NCBI GenBank assembly: GCA_900551205.1
Contig: URUW01000077.1
Coordinates: forward strand, 1 to 7,658
Direction: 5' to 3'
DNA length: 7,658 bases
From: an uncultured Collinsella sp.
Lineage (GTDB): Bacteria; Actinomycetota; Coriobacteriia; Coriobacteriales; Coriobacteriaceae
Position 1 is the stretch's first letter, and every line of letters begins with the position of its first letter. The notes beneath the pieces were generated by a model. It saw only the letters and a list, made by a program, of their open reading frames with translations. It was not told the origin of the DNA and ran no database searches. A program made the position numbers and the translations under genes. Below are positions 1 to 6,580 of the stretch, piece by piece.

Positions 1-3
1 CCA

Positions 4-31
4 GTTACGGCGTTCGGTAGAACGCCGTAAC
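4..31 (-). terminator. Perfect 12-bp hairpin after rpoD, probable transcription terminator
   Basis: GTTACGGCGTTC at 4-15 is the exact reverse complement of GAACGCCGTAAC at 20-31, with a 4-nt loop. On the minus strand it begins one base beyond the rpoD TAG (35-33). This is the position and strength expected of an intrinsic terminator ending the cluster. Only three bases (TGG) follow before the window edge, so the T-run that would settle it is not visible. A bidirectional terminator or an mRNA-stabilising stem remain possible. Confidence 0.6.
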
Positions 32-32
32 C

Positions 33-1382
33 CTAAGACTCGATGTAGTCTTTGAGCTTGCTGCTGCGGCTGGGGTGGCGGAGCTTGGCCAAAGTCTTGG
101 ACTCGATCTGGCGGATACGCTCGCGCGTGACGCCAAACTCGCGACCGACCTCCTCGAGCGTGCGGGGATGCCCGTCGACAAGGCCAAAGCGCAGCTCGAT
201 AACCTTGCGCTCACGATCGGCAAGCGAGTCGAGCACCTGAGTGAGCTGCTCCTGCAGCATGGAGAAGCTGGCGGCATCGGGCGGAACGATAGCCTGGGAG
301 TCCTCGATAAAGTCGCCCAGCTGGGAATCCTCTTCCTCGCCGATGGGGGTCTCAAGCGACACGGGCTCCTGCGAGATCTTCTGGATCTCGCGGACGCGGT
401 CGGCGCTCATGTCCATCTCGGCACCGATCTCCTCGGGGGTCGGGTCGCGACCCAGGTCCTGAAGGAGCTGGCGCTGCACGCGGACGAGCTTGTTGATAGT
501 CTCGACCATATGCACGGGAATACGGATGGTACGGGCCTGGTCGGCGATAGCGCGCGTAATGGCCTGACGGATCCACCACGTGGCGTACGTGGAGAACTTG
601 AAGCCCTTCTGGTAGTCGAACTTCTCGACGGCGCGAATCAGACCGAGGTTACCCTCCTGGATCAGGTCAAGGAACAGCATGCCGCGGCCGACATAACGCT
701 TGGCGATGGAGACGACCAGACGCAGGTTTGCGCTGATGAGTGCCTGCTTAGCTTCGAGGCCGACGTTCTCAATGCGCGTAAGACGACGCATCTCGGCACG
801 CGTGAGCTCGAGCTCGCCGGCATCGGCGGCCTCGAGTTTCTCGGTGGCCTCGAGACCGGCCTCGATCTTCATGGCCAAATCGACCTCTTCGGAGGCGGTC
901 AGCAGGTCGACCTTGCCGATCTCCTTGAGGTACATACGAACCGGATCGCCGGTCAGCATCACCGTGGAGGCATCGATGCCACGCACGCGGGAGCGTGAAC
1001 GGGACGTGCGCACGGTGCGCTTCTTCTTGCTCTTGGAAGAACCCATCTCGGCGTCGGCCTGACGGGCCATCTTGAGCTCGTGATCGTCGAGCGAGCCGGA
1101 ATCGTGCTCGTCGTCGTCATCGAAATCGTCAGTATCGGTATCGTTATCGTCATCGTCGACGTCCATGGGGGCGTCGTCGTTTCCGCTCGCGGAGATAATC
1201 TGGATGCCGCTGTTGCGCAGCGCGGAATACACCGCGGTGAGCTGCTCGTCAGAAACATCGATATCCTTCAGGGCGACCTGAATCTCGTCCTCGGTTACCG
1301 AAGTCCTGTTTGAGCCGTTGCCCATGAGCTTTGCAACGTAGGATTCCAGCCCAGTACCCGTGCTCTCAGTCTTTTTTGGCAC
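33..1382 (-). CDS. rpoD: Primary RNA polymerase sigma factor (sigma-70 / SigA)
   Basis: This is the housekeeping sigma factor that directs RNA polymerase to most promoters. From the GTG at 1382 it has 449 residues (454 if the ATG at 1397 is used). Numbering from the GTG: a region 1.1-like segment (about 25-65); an acidic stretch (68-102, 20 of 35 residues D or E); and a basic stretch (116-134, 10 of 19 K or R). Then region 1.2 with [11 protein letters not shown] (146-156) and region 2 (219-292), including [35 protein letters not shown] and the aromatic promoter-melting stretch [11 protein letters not shown]. Region 3 spans about 293-370, and region 4 includes [14 protein letters not shown] and the helix-turn-helix [20 protein letters not shown] (408-427), which reads the -35 element. 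All regions of a primary sigma are present, and there is no large E. coli-type insert between 1.2 and 2. The TAG stop is followed by a strong hairpin. Identity is very secure; the start is less so. Confidence 0.95.
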   Translation of the reverse strand: MPKKTESTGTGLESYVAKLMGNGSNRTSVTEDEIQVALKDIDVSDEQLTAVYSALRNSGIQIISASGNDDAPMDVDDDDNDTDTDDFDDDDEHDSGSLDDHELKMARQADAEMGSSKSKKKRTVRTSRSRSRVRGIDASTVMLTGDPVRMYLKEIGKVDLLTASEEVDLAMKIEAGLEATEKLEAADAGELELTRAEMRRLTRIENVGLEAKQALISANLRLVVSIAKRYVGRGMLFLDLIQEGNLGLIRAVEKFDYQKGFKFSTYATWWIRQAITRAIADQARTIRIPVHMVETINKLVRVQRQLLQDLGRDPTPEEIGAEMDMSADRVREIQKISQEPVSLETPIGEEEDSQLGDFIEDSQAIVPPDAASFSMLQEQLTQVLDSLADRERKVIELRFGLVDGHPRTLEEVGREFGVTRERIRQIESKTLAKLRHPSRSSKLKDYIES

Positions 1383-1387
1383 AGATT

Positions 1388-1394
1388 CTCCCTT
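1388..1394 (-). promoter_or_regulatory. Ribosome binding site pointing to a GTG start for rpoD
   Basis: AAGGGAG on the minus strand, 5 nt before a GTG at 1382-1380. The site lies inside the codons that follow the alternative ATG at 1397, and that ATG has no purine-rich stretch in front of it. This favours the GTG, five codons downstream of the ATG. Confidence 0.6.
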
Positions 1395-1397
1395 CAT

Positions 1398-1410
1398 AGT
1401 CCACAGGACT
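1398..1410 (-). other. Small perfect hairpin just upstream of the rpoD ribosome binding site
   Basis: AGTCC and GGACT flank a 3-nt loop, forming a perfect 5-bp inverted repeat. It ends 3 nt before the AAGGGAG ribosome binding site of rpoD. In the mRNA it would be a short stem next to the ribosome landing site. It is short enough to be chance. Confidence 0.3.
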
Positions 1411-1428
1411 CAATACTTTAGCACACAC

Positions 1429-1467
1429 ATAGGCGTCTATACCCAAAAAGAGGACTGGATATAGGCG
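1429..1467. repeat. Two direct copies of ATAGGCG in the dnaG-rpoD gap
   Basis: The heptamer ATAGGCG occurs at 1429-1435 and 1461-1467 on the plus strand, 32 bp (about three helical turns) apart. The second copy overlaps the possible -10 element. They could be a repressor or activator site, or chance; the sequence alone does not decide. Confidence 0.25.
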
Positions 1468-1486
1468 AGAATACGCTGGTTGACCA
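1458..1486 (-). promoter_or_regulatory. Possible promoter for rpoD
   Basis: Just after the dnaG stop, the minus strand has TGGTCA (1486-1481), a spacer of exactly 17 nt, and TATATC (1463-1458). Each hexamer matches four of six consensus positions for a primary-sigma promoter. Transcription would begin near 1451, leaving a leader of roughly 70 nt before rpoD. The gap is AT-richer than its surroundings, and dnaG-rpoD clusters in other bacteria often carry an internal rpoD promoter. The match is weak and unproven. Confidence 0.3.
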
Positions 1487-1492
1487 CAACAT

Positions 1493-3601
1493 CTAGGCCT
1501 GTTCGGTGCCTGCGGCCTCCAGACCGATCAAACGGAACGGGTCCGCCACGCCGCCGATAGACTTTTGCAGCTCGCGTTGACGCTGCGAATCCTGCGCGGC
1601 CTGCACGGTCAGCGCGCGACGGGCCTCATCATCGAGCGAACGGTCCTGGCGCAGCTTGGCCTGTGCGGCACGCATGCGGCGCTTGATGGTGTAGAGCTCG
1701 AGCGTATCGAGCATGAACACGATGTTCGTCTCGGTGGGGTGCTTGCTCGTCGCGGAGATGCGCCCGGCACTCACAAGCGTTGCCGCCTCGGGACAGACCG
1801 AGCGCGCCGCATCCATGCAGGCTGCAGGATCGGTTCCCGGCGGCGTTGCCAGAACGGCCCATGCGATGGACTCGTGACGTGGGTCAACCCACTCGATAGA
1901 GCAGATGCGGTCGGCATACGTGCGGAACAGGTCGGGGTAGCTCGTGAGCATCGTCAACAGCTCGCGCTCCCCTGCCAAGGACTTGCGCTCAAGATCAGTA
2001 AGAACCATCGGCGCCGCCGCAGCCGGAGCGCCCGAACCATCAGTCACAGGCACAGCACCCATACCATCAGGCACATCGATTGGCGGCAGATCGTCGACGA
2101 CCTCCACGGGCGCGGCACCGTAGGCATCGAGTGGGACGTAGTCGTACGGCTCTTCCTCGACCGGCGCGGACACCGACGGCGTCGCGCCCGATGCCCAAGC
2201 GCCGCGACCGGCATCGCGAGAACTCGACGCCCGACTGCCCGTCCCGCCGGACCGCTCAGCCTGTGCCCGCTGGCGCTCAAAGCTCTGCTCACGACGTCGT
2301 TCCGCATCCTCGCGCTTGGCGACATCGCGAAACACACGGCCCGAGCTCGCACGCACGGTCTCCAAATCCAAACCCAGCAGATCGGCAATCTGGATAAAGT
2401 ACGTATCGATCATATAGCTGTCACGAAGCGGATAGATGAGCGTGAGCGCATCCTCCAGCGCCTTGGCGCGACCGCCCGGCGTGGTGATGTCGCTCGACTC
2501 CTGCAGCGAACGGTACACGAAGTCCATGAGCGGCTCGGCGGCGTCAATGCGTTTCTGCAGCTCCTCTCCGCCGTGGGCCGTGATGAACTCCATGGGATCG
2601 TTGCCGTCAGGCAGCACCACGCAGCGCAGGTCCATCGAATCCTGCTCGATAAACTGAATCGCGCGACGGGCGGCCTTCTGGCCCGCGGCATCGCCGTCAA
2701 ACATATACACGATGCGCTTGGCAAAGCGGGTGAGCGTCTTGACGTGATGCTCCGTGAGCGCGGTGCCCAGCGTAGCGACAACGTTTTTAATCCCCGCCTC
2801 CCAACAGGCGATGCAGTCGGTATAGCCCTCTACCACGATGGCGGTATCCTGCGCGACGATAAACTCCTTGGCCCAATTAAAGCCGTAGAGGTTTCGCTTT
2901 TTATGAAACACGCTCGTCTCGGCGGTGTTGAGGTACTTGGGTTGGCCGTCACCCATGATGCGACCGCCAAAGGCGATGTTGTGACCCTGCTCGTCAAAGA
3001 TGGGGAACATCACGCGGTCGTAGAAGCGGTCGGCAAGCTGCCCGCGCCCTCGACTCACGGCAACGTTGGCGTCGATCATCTCCTGCGGAGTAAAGCCCGC
3101 CTGCGACGGATGAGCCACCAGCATATTACGACCCGGCGCAAAGCCCAGGCAGTAGCGGCGGCAGACGTCGCCACCCATGCCGCGGCTGGCAAAGTACTCA
3201 CGTGGACGGCCATCCTTACCGCGCATAAGCATGGTGTGGTAGAACTGGGCGGTCTCGGCACACAGATCGTAGATGCGGGCACGCTTGGTACCGCGCTCGC
3301 GGCGATCTCCGGTGTCGTGCAGCTCAATACCTGCACGATCGGCCAAATAACGGATTGACTCGGGAAAGCTCAGGTTCTCGCGCTTCATGATATAGGTGAA
3401 GACGTCGCCACCCTCGCCGCAGCCAAAGCAATGCCACACCTGCGTGGCGGGAATAATGTGGAAGGACGGAGTCTTTTCGCCATGAAAGGGGCAGCAGCCC
3501 CAAAACTCATGGCCGCGGGGCTTGAGCTCAACCGTTTCCTGCACGATGGCAACTAGGTCGGACGCAGCGCGTACCTGGTCTTTTTCCTCATCGCTAATCA
3601 C
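1493..3601 (-). CDS. dnaG: DNA primase (GTG start)
   Basis: DnaG makes the RNA primers for DNA replication at the fork, working with the DnaB helicase. I place the start at the GTG 3601, giving 702 residues. Family similarity begins right there (ISDEEKDQVRAASDLVAIV), a good ribosome binding site precedes it, and the 22 extra residues from the ATG at 3667 only reread the end of ribF. Domains in order: CHC2 zinc finger with C37, H40, C58 and C61; the RNA polymerase-like core (about 105-250); Toprim with EGYTD (258-262), MFDGDAAG (300-307) and DGNDPMEF (332-339). A helical part to about 425 follows, then a linker of about 105 residues (428-532). Last is a helicase-binding-type C-terminal domain (about 533-702) starting TDLERKSLAGERELL. 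The long linker makes it larger than the usual near-600 residues. Met337 replaces the second Asp of the third metal motif seen in E. coli. The GTG overlaps the ribF TAG by 8 nt. Identity is very secure. Confidence 0.95.
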   Translation of the reverse strand: MISDEEKDQVRAASDLVAIVQETVELKPRGHEFWGCCPFHGEKTPSFHIIPATQVWHCFGCGEGGDVFTYIMKRENLSFPESIRYLADRAGIELHDTGDRRERGTKRARIYDLCAETAQFYHTMLMRGKDGRPREYFASRGMGGDVCRRYCLGFAPGRNMLVAHPSQAGFTPQEMIDANVAVSRGRGQLADRFYDRVMFPIFDEQGHNIAFGGRIMGDGQPKYLNTAETSVFHKKRNLYGFNWAKEFIVAQDTAIVVEGYTDCIACWEAGIKNVVATLGTALTEHHVKTLTRFAKRIVYMFDGDAAGQKAARRAIQFIEQDSMDLRCVVLPDGNDPMEFITAHGGEELQKRIDAAEPLMDFVYRSLQESSDITTPGGRAKALEDALTLIYPLRDSYMIDTYFIQIADLLGLDLETVRASSGRVFRDVAKREDAERRREQSFERQRAQAERSGGTGSRASSSRDAGRGAWASGATPSVSAPVEEEPYDYVPLDAYGAAPVEVVDDLPPIDVPDGMGAVPVTDGSGAPAAAAPMVLTDLERKSLAGERELLTMLTSYPDLFRTYADRICSIEWVDPRHESIAWAVLATPPGTDPAACMDAARSVCPEAATLVSAGRISATSKHPTETNIVFMLDTLELYTIKRRMRAAQAKLRQDRSLDDEARRALTVQAAQDSQRQRELQKSIGGVADPFRLIGLEAAGTEQA

Positions 3602-4592
3602 GGATGCCCACCCCCTGCTCACCCAAGTTGTGACGAATGTCCTCGATATTACCCTCGACGGTCGCAATCAACTCATCCAGCGAATCGAACACACGCGAGG
3701 GACGCAGCCAGCGCGTAAACGCCAGCGAAACGGAAGCGCCGTACAGGTCGCCCGTATAACCAATTAAGTTAGCCTCGAGATGCGATGAAGCGGCATCGTC
3801 GGCATACGTCGGCGGCAGGCCGACGTTAACGGCAGCAGGCCATACGGTGTCATCAACGAGCACCAGGCCCTCATACACGCCATCGGCAGGCACCTGAATG
3901 CCGTCGGGAACCTGCAGGTTAGCCGTGGGAAAGCCCATGTCAGAACCCTCGTGACGGCCACGAATAACACCGCCACGCAGCATATACGGGCGGCCGAGCA
4001 ACTCAGCAGCAAGCTCCACATGGCCCTGTCCCAGCTCATGACGAATGCGGGTGGCGCAAATGGCCTCACCGCCCTCGCAAAGCAGGTCGTGCCCGTATAC
4101 GTCAACGCCGCGCTCGGCACCCCAGGTGCGCATCTCGTCAACACCAGAAGCACCGCCACGACCCAGCCTAAAGTCGCTGCCAACGCGAATCGAACGAATG
4201 TCGACCAGACGCGACACCAGCGAGAGAAAAGCAACATGGTCGAGTGCCGCAACCTCAGGCGTAAAGGGAACGGCCACCACCGCATCGACCCCGGTCTGAG
4301 CCAAGGCATGTAGACGGTCGGCCGTCGTCATCAATTTTTGAGCGGGCGAAGGACTCACCACAACGTCCGGATCGGGATCGAAAGTGACCACGACCGCCTT
4401 GCAGCCATGGGCACGGGCATCACGGACAAGCGCTTCGATGAGTTCCCGGTGTCCACGGTGAACGCCATCGAACACGCCAATGGCGATCGAGGCAGCACCC
4501 AAGTGCTCGCACTCATCAAACGCATCGGCAGTGACGATGCAAGCCTCGCCTTCAAAAAAGATACGCGCGAGCTCGCGAGCGGACAACATCAT
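3594..4592 (-). CDS. ribF: Bifunctional riboflavin kinase / FMN adenylyltransferase (FAD synthase)
   Basis: RibF phosphorylates riboflavin to FMN with ATP and then adenylates FMN to FAD. The 332 residues fit the usual two-domain length. The N-terminal nucleotidyltransferase domain (about 1-195) has GVFDGVHRGH (39-48), VGSDFRLGRGGASG (137-150) and TRIRHEL (181-187). The C-terminal kinase domain (about 200-325) has GFPTAN (220-225), PADGVYEG (235-242), NVGLPPTY (256-263) and LEANLIGYTGDLYG (272-285), with the expected glutamate at 273. The ATG at 4592 overlaps the truB stop as ATGA, and a second ATG follows at once, so the start may be one codon later. The ribosome binding site is weak, consistent with coupling to truB. 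Some adenylyltransferase residues are not consensus: FDPDPD (71-76) where FDPHP is usual, and ICATRIR where S-S-T is usual. Overall assignment is secure; strength of the FAD synthase step is less so. Confidence 0.94.
   Translation of the reverse strand: MMLSARELARIFFEGEACIVTADAFDECEHLGAASIAIGVFDGVHRGHRELIEALVRDARAHGCKAVVVTFDPDPDVVVSPSPAQKLMTTADRLHALAQTGVDAVVAVPFTPEVAALDHVAFLSLVSRLVDIRSIRVGSDFRLGRGGASGVDEMRTWGAERGVDVYGHDLLCEGGEAICATRIRHELGQGHVELAAELLGRPYMLRGGVIRGRHEGSDMGFPTANLQVPDGIQVPADGVYEGLVLVDDTVWPAAVNVGLPPTYADDAASSHLEANLIGYTGDLYGASVSLAFTRWLRPSRVFDSLDELIATVEGNIEDIRHNLGEQGVGIRD
3611..3616 (-). promoter_or_regulatory. Ribosome binding site that sets the GTG start of dnaG
   Basis: AGGGGG on the minus strand, 9 nt before a GTG at 3601-3599 and inside the last codons of ribF. 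No comparable site stands before the upstream in-frame ATG at 3667. The context, GAGCAGGGGGTGG, resembles that before rbfA (GAGTAGGGGGTAG). Confidence 0.65.
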
Positions 4593-5521
4593 CGAACACC
4601 GCCGATTGCCTGCGGAAACACGTGCTCCATGACAAAGCGGCCACTTTCGATGCGGGCGAGCGCCTTGAGTCCCCCATCGAGCACCAGCGCAAACGGCGCT
4701 TTCGAAGCATCGAAATCGGCAAGCGCGCGCTCAACGGGAATGCGTCGGCCGCAGAGCAGGTCTTCGGCAAGATTGCCCGGCAAGTCAACACGCGTGGCGC
4801 CCAGGGCCGCAATGGGATCCAGGGCAAAGCCAGGCGCGGACTCGGGAGAAAGCTCCTCGACCGCATGACAGGCGCCAATGGAAACAACACCGGAGGCCGT
4901 GCGGCGCAGCGCGGAAATGTGCGCGGCGCTCTCGCAGGCGCGGCCCAAGTCGCGAGCGAGCGCACGGATATAGGTGCCCTTGCTCACCGAGAACGCCACG
5001 GTCCACACACACGTATCACCTTCGCCTCCCACGGCGATCAGGCCGGCGGCATAGACCTCGACGGGGCGCGGAGGTAGGTCCACCGCATTGCCCTCGCGAG
5101 CAGACTTGTAGGCGCGAACGCCATTGACCGAGATAGCCGAAAACGCCGGCGGCACCTGCATCTGCGGACCCAGCATAGCGGCCAAGCGCTCACGGGCATA
5201 GGCAGGATCGCGGAGCTCGTTGGCAACAGCCACCGTGCGGACCGCCTCGCCCTCCGCATCATCGGTATTGGTCTCGGCGCCAAACGAAATGTCGGCGACA
5301 TAGCTTTTGGTATCGAGGGTTAGCATGCCCAGCAGACGGGTGGCCTGGCCCACACCCACCACCATGACACCCGATGCCATGGGGTCGAGCGTGCCGGCAT
5401 GGCCGACGCGCCGCTCATGGAGGGCGCGCCGGCATTGCGAAACCACATCGTGGGACGTGCAGCCCACCGGCTTATCGACGGCGAGCAGCATATTCAGTTG
5501 AGAAGGTGTACGACGAGCCAT
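4589..5521 (-). CDS. truB: tRNA pseudouridine-55 synthase
   Basis: TruB changes uridine 55 in the T-loop of tRNAs to pseudouridine and also acts as a tRNA-folding chaperone. The 310-residue product carries the family landmarks. These are VDKPVGCTSHDVV (15-27) and the catalytic motif GHAGTLDPMASG (40-51), where D46 is the nucleophile. Further landmarks are PPAFSAISVNGVRAYKSAR (124-142), VSKGTYIRALARDLG (179-193) and LRRTASG (205-211). The C-terminal PUA-like part (about 245-310) is more divergent. The ATG at 5521 is preceded by a modest GGATGG (5525-5530) at short distance. An in-frame ATG ten codons later (5491) would also keep the whole domain but has no clear ribosome binding site. The stop TGA shares four bases with the ribF start. 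Family identity is very secure. Confidence 0.95.
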   Translation of the reverse strand: MARRTPSQLNMLLAVDKPVGCTSHDVVSQCRRALHERRVGHAGTLDPMASGVMVVGVGQATRLLGMLTLDTKSYVADISFGAETNTDDAEGEAVRTVAVANELRDPAYARERLAAMLGPQMQVPPAFSAISVNGVRAYKSAREGNAVDLPPRPVEVYAAGLIAVGGEGDTCVWTVAFSVSKGTYIRALARDLGRACESAAHISALRRTASGVVSIGACHAVEELSPESAPGFALDPIAALGATRVDLPGNLAEDLLCGRRIPVERALADFDASKAPFALVLDGGLKALARIESGRFVMEHVFPQAIGGVR

Positions 5522-5536
5522 GTACCATCCAAAAAG

Positions 5537-6580
5537 TTAAAGCTCGATGGTCACCGAAGTGGGATCCTCCCCTACCAGTTCGGCCAGCATGGGAAGTGCC
5601 ACGGTGAGCGTCTCGAGAATCGTTCCGTTGTTGGAAAAACCGGCGGCAGCGGGATGTCCGCCTCCGCCAAAGGCAGCAGCGATCTCGGACACGTTGAGGT
5701 CACCCTTGGAGCGCAGGTTGCCGCGCACCTTGGTATCGCCCTCAATGCCCTTCAGGAACAAGCAGACCTCCACGCCCATCACCGAGCGCACCACGTCAAC
5801 CAGACCGTCGCACTCATCCGAGGTGACACCGCAGGCCTCAAGATCACTCTGGTACGCGTAGCTATACGCGACGCGCCCGTGGGCCACCGTCTTAATGCGG
5901 CCCATAACGATGGACTTGAGGTGCAAAAACTCAACGCGCATGCTCTGGTAAACCTCGAGTGCCACACGCGCCGGATCGGCACCGTGGGCAACCAGACGCG
6001 AGGCTGCATGGAACGCGGCGGCATCGGCGTTTTGGTACTGAAAACGGCCGGTATCGGTAACCAAGCCACACAGCAGGCAGGTCGCAACGCCATCACGTGC
6101 GACAATGCCGCAATTGTCCAAGAAGCGGTCGATGATCATGGCGCAGGCTGCAGCTTCGACGCGCCTCAGGCTGAGCTCGGCAAACTCCTCGCGCGCCGGA
6201 TGGTGATCGAAGCACACCACATGCTTGGAGCGACGAAGCACCTCGGCGGAGTTGTTCAGGCGCTCGACGACCGGTACGTCCACCGAGATGAACAGGTCCG
6301 GATTGCCGGTGTACGCAGATGCCGGCACCAGGCGATCGGCACCCTCCATAAAGCGGTAGATGCGCGGAACCGGGTCATCGTCTGCCAGCAGCAGCGCAAT
6401 GTCCTTGTTGGGGAAAAACTTCATGAGCGAAAGGCCCAGACCCAAGACGGAGCCCAAGGCATCGCCATCGGGAGAAGTATGTCCCGAAATCGCAATGGAG
6501 GACGCACCCTCGATAAGCTCGAGGATGCGTCGTTGAATATCTGCAGACTCGCACGAGGCGAGGTCGGCGGAATTAGTCAT
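5537..6580 (-). CDS. nrnA: DHH/DHHA1 phosphoesterase, NrnA type (nanoRNase / pAp phosphatase, possible c-di-AMP or pApA hydrolase)
   Basis: This 347-residue protein has the two-domain plan of the NrnA family, RecJ relatives that cut RNAs of two to five nucleotides and dephosphorylate pAp. The actinobacterial relative Rv2837c of M. tuberculosis, also next to rbfA, additionally degrades cyclic dinucleotides. In order one sees motif I HTSPDGDALGS (34-44; ligands H34, D38, D40), motif II with D101 in SVDVPVVERL, motif III DHH (125-127) and motif IV with D176 in GLVTDTGRF. The DHHA1 substrate-binding domain follows, with RGNLRS (287-291 region) and the glycine-rich GGGGHPAAAGF (305-315). All expected Mn ligands are present, so an active enzyme is likely. 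The preferred substrate cannot be read from sequence. No signal peptide or membrane segment is seen, so it should be cytosolic. It overlaps rbfA by 8 nt and ends 15 nt before truB. Confidence 0.9.
   Translation of the reverse strand: MTNSADLASCESADIQRRILELIEGASSIAISGHTSPDGDALGSVLGLGLSLMKFFPNKDIALLLADDDPVPRIYRFMEGADRLVPASAYTGNPDLFISVDVPVVERLNNSAEVLRRSKHVVCFDHHPAREEFAELSLRRVEAAACAMIIDRFLDNCGIVARDGVATCLLCGLVTDTGRFQYQNADAAAFHAASRLVAHGADPARVALEVYQSMRVEFLHLKSIVMGRIKTVAHGRVAYSYAYQSDLEACGVTSDECDGLVDVVRSVMGVEVCLFLKGIEGDTKVRGNLRSKGDLNVSEIAAAFGGGGHPAAAGFSNNGTILETLTVALPMLAELVGEDPTSVTIEL

Noticed and set aside
75..998. A 307-codon open frame on the plus strand opposite rpoD
   Set aside because: It mirrors conserved sigma-factor regions, and its Leu/Asp/Gly-rich product matches what antisense reading of those codons gives.
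1096..1181. Trinucleotide-like TCG/ATC tract resembling a simple repeat
   Set aside because: It is the run of Asp codons in the acidic segment of RpoD, with mixed GAC and GAT, so it reflects protein composition and not a true microsatellite.
1442..1455. Intrinsic terminator after dnaG at the CTCTTTTTGG run
   Set aside because: There is a T-run on the minus strand but no stable GC-rich stem directly before it.
1565..3358. A 597-codon open frame on the plus strand opposite dnaG
   Set aside because: It is the antisense shadow of a GC-rich gene in which stop codons are rare. Its translation has no recognisable domain, no ribosome binding site was seen, and the opposite strand encodes an unmistakable primase.
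3602..3667. N-terminal extension of dnaG from the ATG at 3667
   Set aside because: It rereads the end of ribF in another frame, has no clear ribosome binding site, and family similarity begins only at the GTG.
3594..4592. FMN riboswitch associated with ribF
   Set aside because: There is no untranslated leader: ribF overlaps truB by four bases, leaving no room for an aptamer, and I saw no such structure elsewhere.
5522..5536. Possible riboswitch or promoter between nrnA and truB
   Set aside because: The gap is only 15 nt, enough for a ribosome binding site and nothing more.
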